This document shows positions 36,801 to 48,800 of a stretch of 64,000 bases of DNA, piece after piece; positions within the stretch are counted from its first letter, which is position 1; the number at the start of each line of letters is the position of its first letter. The stretch is from positions 16,182,001 to 16,246,000 of the forward strand of contig NC_088319.1 in assembly GCF_910592395.1 (NCBI RefSeq). The letters run 5' to 3'. Made by a program: the position numbers and the translations under genes. The notes beneath the pieces are model-generated. The model was given only the letters and a program-made list of their open reading frames with translations. It did not search any database and had not been told where the DNA came from. The DNA comes from Lineus longissimus (Eukaryota > Nemertea > Pilidiophora > Heteronemertea > Lineidae).

Positions 36801-39800
36801 CCCGCTAGTAGTGATTATAGTCAAAGTGTTAGTTCGCATGGTGGATATCACAGTCGCAGTGCGAGTCCCAGTGAAAAGCGCCAACGCCGGCGACAACGGA
36901 CGCCCGTTCCTAACTCGCCGGAGGATACTGGTGATTTCACACAACCTTTTGGAAGTACTCGGTTATCGTCAACTCAAGACTTAGACGATTTCACAAAGAT
37001 TCGTGACAAAAAGAAAAAATACGACATTGATAGTGACAAGGGGAAATATCTGGAAAGTCTACGCACAAAGACGGTGATTAAAACGCGCGATGGTTCTGGT
37101 GAATATCTGCGGAGTAAGAAAGTGAACTATGACTCTGATTCGTCAAATTCGGATTTATCAGATACGGAAAGACGGATACGACGTGATTCAGATAAAGGTG
37201 CTGCGAAACGCCTCAGGAATGACAGTTTTGACAGGGAGCGGTTAGTCGATGGATTAGACTCTATTAAATGGGTACAGCGGCAACACTCAAACCGGAGTTT
37301 ATCTAGTTCAGGTTCACGGACAAAGTTCAAAGATGGTGATCTCATGGATTGTGAAATAGCAGATAAACACAGACCTCATTTTGATAAACCTCTGCTTAAA
37401 CGAACTTCCAAACTCGAGGAAGGTTTATTTGAAGAGCGAGGCCGTCCCATGCATGAACATAGTCCACAATTTAGCCCCGATTCCGAAGACTCCAATTACG
37501 AAGGCGAATCGATTCGCAGCCAGTCCAGTGTTGATCTCACAAAACTACAAAAGGAAAAATATAAACTTATGTTGATGCTAAAGCAATTAGACAATGACGG
37601 ATGTGCGAGTACAAGTGACAATGACTCTGGTGCTATTGATGAGGAGTTTAGGAGAGTGAAGAAATGTAAACTGGAGGATATCGTGGATTTAGACAGGGAC
37701 CCTAGATTACAAAGGTAAGTTGCTGTTATGTTAAAGTTGGTCTTTTGACTTCTTAAATTACCTGTTCATCTTTCTTGTTGGTTTGTAGAGAAGTTTACAG
37801 CTTGTCGGCAAGGGCATGAGCTTTTAAAAACAACATTGTAGGTTTTGTTATTGTATTGTGGGAGGAATGTCAAGCCTCCACTTGAATATTGCTCTTATCT
37901 TGATATACGGCACGTCCAATAGAGTTGGCTATCAAACTGGTATTGGGCTCAAAATACTCTCTTACTTACTTTTAAAGTGCAAAAGGATGTTTTGAGCCAT
38001 TTGAAAAAGTGCGATAAAATGGACTCTAGATACTTATGTGTCCTTTGTTGCCGTCTGCTGCTGTGTTGACATGTTTCCTCGTTCATATTCAGGTACGATT
38101 CCAGCCAGAGTTACCGCAAACAACTGGAAACGCGTCGACAGATGGAGGCGGAAGTTCGGCTGCTGAAGCAGCGGGCGGGTCGTCTCGACAAGACCGGGGC
38201 GTTCGAAGGGATGTTTGACGATATCTGTGATTCTGGATCTGATGGCTCCCCATCCGAGTTCATCAGTAAAAAACGGCCGAAATTGGACGTTGGTCAGTCA
38301 AATCGCACAAAGGAGGACAATTTGGGTTTCAGTGGTGATGAACCTGATAAAAAACTGTTCAAGTCTCCTCGAGGCGAGAATAGTATGGACTATGAAGATG
38401 AGCGCCATGTTCTCGATATGAAAGGTGATAAATATTGGCCACATCGGCATCACCAAAGGGAACCACGAAGAGAATTCATGTCATTACCTCTACCGAAATT
38501 TGCACTCCAAGGCCACTATGTGCAGTCGCCAAAAGTGTCTCCCAAACCTCCTGCATCTCCGCGGATATCTTCTCCTCAGATCTCACCAGTAGTTAAACTA
38601 TCGTCACCGCCATTTAGTCCCCCTAGTGGTACTAAACTCCATTCACCTCAAATCTCGCCAGCACTGCCAAAAGTTGAACGAATGCCTGAAGTGGAGCCTG
38701 TTCAGCCCAAGAAAGTCAAGCCAGAACCGATCTCCATCGATAAGATAATTGGAAGTCCGATAACGGATGATGAGAGTTCGTCACCAAAATCGCCAGTGTC
38801 GCCATCACAGATGACTCTGGAGGATCGGATACGAGCTTTGGACGAGAAGATCATCCAAGCCAAGACTGTTCGCACTACAACGTCTTCCAATTCTGTAGAG
38901 AATGCTACCCCGGTACCAGTAAGCACACCACAACCCATCGCACAACCGACGCCCCCTGTTATAGATTATACAAAAAAGTACAAAATCAAGAAGCGCCAAG
39001 ACTCTACCACCACCCCACTGCCAGCCACAGCGCCTAAGAATGGAGATGATAAGAAGGAGGGACCGTCAGACATTGTGAAATCATTGCTGTCGCGGACGAG
39101 TATATTTGACCAAGATTCGGAACGGTTACAAGGCATCAATGAGAAGTACGAACCAAAGGAATCCAGTCCGGGCGACGGCTCTGACGAGGAGGCAGGGGAG
39201 GCTGGACCTGATGGGATGGAGCAGTCAGAAAAAGCTGAGGACGATAAGGAGGAGGATATGGACACAAGCGAAGCAGGCACCACATCAACAGTCATTTCAC
39301 AAGACACACAAACTGAACTACCAGTTTCAGCCTCTTTTTCGCAATCACTTCAATCATCCAATCCGCCATCTACAGCTGAACCGCTCGCCATACCACCTGA
39401 TCCTGCGGAGATTCTTCGATCGTTATCCCAGGATGATGACATTGTGCCATCTTTTATTGCCTCGACGCCACCAGTTGCTGTGGCAGCGCCACCTGTACCC
39501 AGCGAACAAATCCCAACGACAGATGTCATCATCCCTGTCGCCCAATCACCATTCATGCCCAAAAGCAAGACGCCTTCACCCATCCTGAGTAGTATTGAGC
39601 CTAAACTAGAGATGACAAGTCCACTGCCAAATTTACAACGGTCTTCAAGTGGTGGAGATCTTGGTCGATTGGTTAATGCTGATCCCAGGTTAAATTCTGA
39701 TCCCAGGCTCAACTCTGATCCTCGACTCAATGCAGATCCCAGGTTGAATGCTGATCCCCGACTTGACAAGCAGGCGGTCTTGAAAAGGGAATTGCCACTC

Positions 39801-42800
39801 TTCCAGACGCCAGCTTTACCAAAAAAGATGGAACCAACAATACCACCAATGCCAACATCGCCGAAGATATTGTCACCGCTATTGATTCCTCCAAAGATGA
39901 CCTCGCCAAAATTGCCATCGCCTGTTTTAACATCTCCGAAATTGTCGCCATTACCAAAAGTGACATCGCCAATGGTTACATCGCCAGTCGTTGCATCACC
40001 TGTGCTTGTTTCTCCTTTGCGGAAGGAACCGTTCCAGCCTGTCTCAATCCTGAAGAAAGACTCCTCCAGAGAACTCGAGAAAAACAACATTCCAAAAAAC
40101 GAACCAAAGTCGATGTCTTCAACGGATTTGCATGTGACTACTCCAACGACGCCACCTGTGGGAATATTGGTGAACAATAAACATGATAAAAGTCACAGTA
40201 TCGTACCAGAGGTGAAGAACAATAAACCAGATCCAAGAATTGAAGTTATCAAGGAACTGAAACCCATCCTGAAAGAATCGAAACCTGAATTAAAGGAACA
40301 AAAGACTGAAGCCAAGTCTGACAATAAGAAGGAAACTGCCCCAATGAACACACCCAGCCATGGTACGCCCACCTTACTTGGTAAACGCAAAAATGAAGAT
40401 GTTCTCAAGGAAAGCCCGAAGCCAAAGTCTCAAAAAACTGACCAAAAGTCTCAAGCTTCTTCATCGAAATCTGAATCTGACGTAAAAAAGAAGTCTCACT
40501 CAGAGAAACCCAACGAGAAGAAGGAACGACCATTATCAGTTTCGTCAAAATCATCTAGTAAGTCATCGAGCAGCCAGAAGCAGTCAAAGTCGCCCGAGAA
40601 AAAGGTCAAGACCGGTTCATCTAGTTCATCGTCATCGTCTTCATCTTCGACGACAAACAAAAAGGAGGAGAAGAAAACTGATGTGAAAGAGAACCAGAAG
40701 TCCCACGAAAAACCATCGAAGTCCGACTCGAAACATGACCTGCATAAAGGCGATCAGAAGGAGACGAAAAACCATGACAAAACTTCCTCCGAGAAAGACA
40801 CAAGAGTGGAAAAGGAGCGAAGTAAGAACGACTCCAGTGAGAAAGATACAAAACACACGAAGTCTGATAAACATATAAACGGAGAAAAAGATAAGGAATC
40901 CAAAGCATCCAATCACAGCGGTTCTGACAAAACCAAAAGCCATAGCTCGAAGACTGATGAAACCGATAAAAAGTTGAAGGCCAAGAGTTCCAGTTCGAGT
41001 AAGATTAAAATCGATCGTAGCGAGAGTCGTGAACGGATGGAAGGCAAGGACGTCAAGAAGGAAGGAAAGGTGAACAAGACAGAGAAACGACCTGAGGTAA
41101 AACATAGTCTCAAGGTCAAAGATGAAAAGAAAGAGGACTCCAAAGTCAAAGAAGTGAAAAAAGAGGACTCCAAGGCCAGAGATGAGAAAAAGGAAGACTC
41201 GAAGGTCAAAGAGGAGAAAGAGGTCAAGGAAGAGAAGGACGTCAAGGTCAAAGATGACAAGGAGGTCAAAGTCAAAGATGAAAAGGTGAAGGAGCGAGAG
41301 GGTTCAAAAGAGAGACATGATGTAAAGGAGAACATGAAGGAAAAGAAAGTTAGTAAGGAACAGAAGGCCAAACATGTCGAGAAACCAAAGTTGGGGAAAG
41401 TGAAAGAAGAAGCAAAAAAGGAAGAAAAGAAGGACTCTGCTAAGAATAAGAAAGACAAGCACGATAAAAGTGATGAGAAGTCGAAGAATAATAAAGATAA
41501 GGATAAAGATGAGAAGGGTAAAGATAAAGATAAGAATGGAGATAAATCTTCCAAGGACAAAGATGACAAGAGGGATAAGGGAGATCCTAATGATGGAGGT
41601 GGGGGAAGGAAGAGAGACGACCGACCAAGAGATCCTGATGAGCGAGGAAAAGATCGCGATGACTCGTCCAAGTCAAAGGATCAAGCGAATGATGACAGGT
41701 CAAAAACACAGAATAAAAAGAAGGGGAAGGATGCCAAAGACTCGCTTGGTAAAGACCGGGATCGTGATCAGGACCGGGATCGAGACCGAGAGAGGGAGCG
41801 GAAAGACAGTGAGGCTGAGCAGCGTGAGCAGAAGCGCCGCGAGAGGAAGTGGAATGCTGAGCTGAAAAATCTTGGCATCTTTGATGAGCCTGTGTTCACA
41901 TCGATGTATGATAATATCAAACGGCGATCGTGTACCATCCCAAAAGATCAGGACATATTGGATAAGATGAAGAAGAAGAGGTTGAAGAAAGGCAGTCATT
42001 TCAATAGCGACAGCAGCGTGGGAACGTCTGACGATGATGATGATTGGTCGGACGATTCAGACATTGAGAATTGCAACAAACGAAAGATGTCACTTACCAA
42101 GTCGGCGAAAAAGAACTCACGACGGGCATTGATTACAAGTTCATCTGATGATGATGATGATTACTTTATCAAAAAGGAGGCTGAACAGATGAAGAAGAAG
42201 AAGAGCCATATTCGGATGGAGATCTACTCGTCGTCTGAGTCTGACTTGGAGCGGTCGGTACGAGAACCTGTCGATAAGGTGGAGCCTGAACTAGAAAGAC
42301 CCAAAGTTGTCCATAATAAGAAGCCGAAAATCTACCCTGACAAACCGAAACCAAAGCTACCTGAAAAGTCCAAGAAGTCAGATGAGAAAAAGAAACCTGC
42401 TCCTAAGAAGATGAGTTCGAAGTTAGATTTTCTGTCGACGTCTGAGTCTGAGGTGGAGAAGCCGAAACCTAAGATGGAGAAAAAGAATGAGATAAAGGAA
42501 AAGAAGATAGTCAAGAAACCATCAAAGCTTGACATTTATACAAGCTCGGATTCTGATGATGAAAAGGCAGCCAGCAAATCTAAACCCAAGACACCGTCTA
42601 AGAAGATTGTGCCAAAGAAACCGCTTGGGAAGTTGGAGGAGCTCTGGCAGGGTTTGTCCAGTTCAGATTCTGATATCGAGATACCTAAGCCAAAACCTGA
42701 GAAACCAAAGGTGATCAATTGTACGAAAGTAAATGCGGTACCACCGATGGAGAGTTTAGAGGAGAGTTTGAGAAAGAAAGCGAAGAAGAAACCAAAGAAG

Positions 42801-45800
42801 GATATGGTTGAGGAGACACTTGTCCATCTGGAGAATCAGAAAAAGAGCAAGGAGATTCGTGAGAATAGCAAAAACAGTTCCAAAACGAAAGAAAAGCATG
42901 AAACCAAGAAGGACACTGAGAGTAAGAAGATTGAGAAGAATGACCACTTGATTCATGCGGATGCTGAGTTATTGAGAAAGAAGAAGCTCAAGGAATCGAG
43001 TAAGAAAACAGAGTCACCGCTCAAGGCACCTGATACGACCGAAATCAGAGTCAATCATAAGGACAAGCTTTCACCAAGAGAAACAAGCCCAGAGAAAAAG
43101 GCGTCTATAGAATCGCCGAAGATCAGTTCTAAAGATTCCTCCAAATTCAGCACCAAACCATTTTCGGAGAACTTCAAAATTGACAAGATCCATGACAAGT
43201 ACAGTGATCATAGAATACACGACTCAAACTTGAGGAAGGAAAGTCTGCAGTCGCCAAAGGACTTCAAACACATCAAAGCCGACTTGGAAAGCGTCATCAG
43301 GGACAAGAAGCTGGAAAGGGATAGAGAAATCGAAGAGTTTCTTGAAGGTCATGAAAAGAAATCAAAGAAACATAAGAAAAAGAGTAAAGTGCGTTCGGAA
43401 AGCTGGGAGCGAAGTGAGAGCAAGTCCAAACTTGCCAACTTCAACAAGGATATCTCTGCACTTGATGCGCTAGCCAATATGGAGAAATCCATCAAGGTGG
43501 GGACAGTTGAGCAATTGGAAACGAAAGACCTCGGCCCTTTACATATCGATATTCCACGACCAGATATGCCTTTTTTATCGGAAAAGCCCGTGCTTCCTGA
43601 CCAGCACAAGAAGCATGGGAAAAGTCACTCACAAAGTGGAGATCGCCACCGGTTGCTGTCGCCGAAAGTGGATGATATCAAACGGGAGGATGGTGTCTCG
43701 AGTATTGAAGAGGAGTTACCAGTGACGGAGATCGGCGAGACAACGGTCATCACATCAGAGTTAGAGGATATCAGTATATCTAGCGATATGTTTCAAAAAG
43801 ACATCACAGCTTCAGATAAAGATTATTCTCGTGGTATTGTTTTTGACAGTACCGTGGAGAAGATCGATCTGAATGATAAATACCGCAAACATAAGAAAAA
43901 GAAGCACGGAAAGAAATCCAAACATGACAAGGAGAACAAGCGTGACATTGAAAATATCTTCGACATCAGAGATCCGTTTGTGTCGGAGGAAAACGCACAA
44001 CACGGTATTGAGCCACGGCAGGAGACAGTCGTTGAGGAACGCGTGGAGGAGAGCTTTATCCCTGGCATGGAGGATACGGAGGAGAGCCTACCCGATTTGG
44101 TCATTGAGGAAGCTGGTGCATACGAGCAGGAGATAACGTCGGAAGAAACGAAAATTGTCCATCCTGAAGAAGTGGTGGTCTCGACTGAGAATGATCTGAA
44201 GCAACATGTTGCTGAATCGAAAGATTCTGAGTCGCGCACTATTGATCAGCTGAAGAGCATTACAGTGGAGGAAACTGAGGAAGCGGCTAAGATGCTGGAG
44301 GAACTATTTGTCAAGAAAGACGATGAGGTACCGATACAGATCCACACGCTAAATGAGCCTGAGGAGAGCAATAGCATAAAGGAGGAGGTCGTCCTGGCCG
44401 AGGAGACCAAAGATTTAACACCCGAAAGGAGCTCTGCATTAGATGAGGAGCTGCAAGCAGCTATTGCTTCCTTGGACCAGGAGTATATTGATGTGCCAGT
44501 CGCACAGATCGAAGTCCCTCTCTTTGATCGCCAAGACCACTTACCATCATCAGAGCGTGTGGAAACTAAAGCTGCATCCGATGCTCTACTCGATAAGAAA
44601 ATTGAGGTAGTCGCTTCGAAGGAGCAACCCCATGAAGTTCCTGTTACCCCAGAGAAAGTCATCGCGAAGCCAGCAATGCTCACTCCTGAGAGTGAGAAGC
44701 ATGCTGCTGTGGCAAGTATCATCAGCCCCATTGCAAACACTGCCTTGCCCGTAGCGAGCGTTGGCACCCACGCTGTAAGCACCGCCGCCCCGGCTGTGGA
44801 CCATGACTTGGGTGATGAACATGAACTGCACATTGACGCAGAGGTCGGCACTCCGAAACGAGGACGCAAGAAAGCTAAGGGAGGCAAGAGAGGTCGACGT
44901 GATTCAGGCAGACGCAGCATCAGCAGAGATGACGCAGTTCCAGAAACACCAGATTCTGCTGCACATGGTAAGAAAATATCTGATAAAATCAGTCTAGTTG
45001 GAAACAGAAACCTCTTACCATGTATCATGTTACCTTTAGTTCTTTAGAAAATAATGATAACTTATGAGAGAAGTCACTTCTGCATACCAGCTTTGTGATA
45101 AGTTAGGTTTTACTTTAAGACTGAAGGGGTTCATAAATGTCACGTAATGCTTTAAAGTCTTTTAACAAAGTAGATTGAACGTTAAATGAGGGTGGTTTTT
45201 GTGTAGATAACATTTCCTCAATTGTTCCCATGATTATGTTTTGCAGGTGAAACTCTTGCTGAACCACTACCCCTTGACACTTCTTTCATCGTAGATGAAG
45301 AAACAGTTGAGCCACAAAAATGTGAGGAACCGTCTGAGGCGTTGGATCGTAGACCGCCAGTTATTGCCCCGGTGGAGCCTCAGATTGAGACTAATAACAC
45401 TGGTGCACCACCTAACCTCGAGGAAGAAGAATTCGTCGAACATGTTGAACCTACAGTGGCACGCGCTCCTGGTTTACACTCTCTGCCAGCAGTGGCGCCA
45501 CAGCCAGAAAAACGTGAAACGAGACGTCGCGGGAAACGAGGACGTTCTAGTAGTGGTCGTAAGGAGAACCAAGGCTTCATACCAGTGGAGCCTGCATCCG
45601 CCAATCAACTTCCTGATCCAGGTGGTGTTCCAAGTGAGATCTACCCGCCTAGGGAAAAACTGGAGGTAGCTGACTCCTTTGAGAAGAAAGATGAGGAGAA
45701 GATGGAACTGGAGTTGTCTCTTGCCCTTGAGTCCAGTAACGATGGTAGTTCCTGTTCAGAACGGGACAGCCCAAGAGGTCGCAAAAGTCCTGGTCGTTTT

Positions 45801-48800
45801 GGCGCCAATACACCACCATTTGTGTCTGATATCAAGTCAAGACTACGACCAGAAAATAAACGCAGGAAATCGAGACGGATTGGTTTCTTTGACAAAGAAC
45901 AAAAGCAGACGGAAGCGTCAGCCAAGGAGAAAGAGCGGGAGCAGAAAATGAGCGAGTATGATTTCAAGGATGATGACATGTTTGAGAGAGACGGGCCACC
46001 AGATCGAGGGAGGTTTGGTCGGCGAAGTTTAGAGGAACCTCAGCCACTACTGCCACCCCCACCACTCCTGCCATCACAGAAGATGGAAAAGCCACCCAAG
46101 CCCATTGATATTCCAAAGACACCGGAAAAAGAAGATGTTAAGCTTCCTGAACAGGACACACCTGCTGAGCTCAAACTCAACAAAGATGGGATTGGAAGCC
46201 CTGAGATGCCAGTCAAAGGTGCTAGGAGGGGCAGACGGTCGAAGTCTAGAAGAGGTACAGATGGTGGGACTTCTCCGAGAGGAGCCACTGCAGCTGAACC
46301 AGTATCTGTGCAATTGGCACCAGCACTGCCACAAGAGACCAAAGCTGCAGAAATACCATCCACTCCTGTGGTGAAGTTAGAAAAGCTGCAGATTGTTGAG
46401 GAGAAGCTCCGGAAAGATGAGACGAATAAATTGGTGAAAGATGAAACTGCCAAGACGAGTACAGAGGAAGAGCAGGAGTCTGCACCGATGTCTGATCTTG
46501 TGATAGAGGAAAAAGAGAAACATACCATTGAAGAGACAGAGAAGGAGAAGCTTGAAGTGAAGGAGCGGTCAGAGCAGGTGCAACCTGTGGACAAAAAAGA
46601 ACAGTTATTAGTTCCGCCATTGGTACTACAGTTGCCACCTGGTACGAGTGAGAAATCACGTAAAAATCGTGGTCGACGGAAGAGGCATGAACACTCGCAT
46701 TCTCACGAGTCTCGCAAGTCTCATGGGGATGAAGCTGGTGATGCAAATGAGTTCCGTGATGAAGGTGAGAATGATGCGAATCAGTTGCAGGCTGAGCTTC
46801 TATCGATGGCCGCGCGTGCTGCTTCAGAAGCAGAAGAGGAGGCGAGACCAGAGGACACTGTCGCTGCAATCGTGGCAAGGTTGGAGGAGAAGGAAGAAGG
46901 CATTCCGAAACTCAAAGTAAAACTGCCAGTCGAGGACAAAAAACTCAAAGAAAAAGAAAAGCTGGAGTCCATTGCTCCTATTCCGATCTCGATGTCGTCA
47001 CCCATGCAGAACCAGGAGGAGGATGACGATAGTCTTTCACAGACAATACGGGAAACACTGGCGCAACCGGACACTGAGTTATTCGAATCTGAAGAGGAGG
47101 ATGACCTTGAGAAGCAAGCGAAGGAGGAACTGATTGCCATGGAGCTGGAGGAATCTGGATCGTTCGACAAGAAACTTGTAGAGCGCAAACGCACGAGTAG
47201 TGAGAGTTCATTGTCATTCGATTTCCAGAGCAACATCGATAAGATCATCAATGAAGTTGCCAGGGGGAACTTTGACGAGAGTTCTATTGAAGATGACCCC
47301 TCTGCCCCGCCTAGGAGACGAGGTTCGCGCTCGGGAAGCAAGACACAGGAGTCGCCGAGTCATTCAATGGCGAGCATGCTGCCAGAGCGATCACCGACCA
47401 TGACGTCTGCCCCTTCTGCAGTCCTATCAATGGGTAAGTTTGCTTTGTCCAAATTATATTCTTTCTTTTCACAAATTGGCTGTAAGTAGTAGTGGAGCAT
47501 AAAAAAGGATGTAAAACAGTTTGTATGCTGTACTTTCAAAGTGAAAGGCATAGAAATTAAAATAGTGTAGTTTAGAAAACTTGTTTTGGTTAGGGACTCT
47601 TTGTAGCCTTATTATTGTCTGTCATTGCAGGTGGCATCCCTCCACAGAACCCACTGATGGCAATGCAGCAGGTCAACTATCCAGGCATGGATGGCGAGCG
47701 TCAACAAAGACGGACGTCGCACAGCGAGGGATCTAGTAAGACCCCAGACAACATGCCACACACCATGGGACCTCCGCCTTATCCACCCACTCAGTACCAC
47801 CAAGACGGTCGCCAGGATATGATGGGTCGTTCTCATTACCAGGGACCCTACTCCGGACCACCATCATCCAGTGCCACTGCACCAGTGTCAGAGAAGAGCA
47901 TCGTCTCGCCCATCACCCCATCGACTCCAACCTCTGGCGGGCATTTTAATGCGCAGATACCTTATCAAGAAGCTGCTAAGTCTCATGCACCCGGCCAGCC
48001 AGCGGCTATGAGGTCACCAATAGAAGGAACTGGTCAGCATCCACCTGTTGCGCAGCCCTTCCCACGACCTGATGAGATCTCAAAGCTACAAGGTTATGCC
48101 CTCCATGGTTTACAGGACCAGCGTAGTAAGTCTCCACCTGGCAGTCGTAATCCGTACCTTGTCCATGGCCATGAGCGAGGGATGCCGGGAATGCATGAAC
48201 GCCACCCCACCGACCAGGAACGTGACCATCCACCAGTTGATCGGCGCACGCCACAAGGACAAACACTGCAACCACCAATGCACCGATTACCTTCGACGTC
48301 GCAGGGCTATCCACATCCCCAACAAAACGTGTTCCAGTTCCAACAAGATAGGATGCAGGTGCCACCGAGCCACATGGAGAAGCATGCCATGTCTTCAAAA
48401 TCACCTACTGGTCATCTCCAAGATCGAATGATGCCGTCGCATGCCTCTGGCAAACACCTCCCGGAACATCAGTCCAAGTCACCATCAGGGAAGATGTCTC
48501 CTCGCTCAGCCAGTGTCCATATGGGCGTTGTTTCCGGTCAACCGTATACCATCGCCCAAAGAGAAGCCCTCCAAGCAGGCCAGGTGAGATCTCCCTTTCC
48601 TACAAAGGTAATTTTTTGTCCGTTTGATCAAACATTTGAGTAACATTGTGGCAGTCTTACTTGACTCTTTGATCAAACTTTAAGTGACTGGTGGTGGCAG
48701 CGTGTCTTGACTCTTTGATCAGACTTTTAAGTGAAATCTGCGGCAAATCTGGATTTGAAAATTTTGCCCTTGAGCCTACCCAGTGAGGGAAGAACTTACA

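Noticed and set aside
39350-41671. Antisense frames of 252-275 codons opposite SPEN exon 13
   Set aside because: They are Ser/Leu/Phe-rich mirrors of Lys/Glu/Ser/Pro-rich coding sequence, without starts, domains or splice signals of their own.
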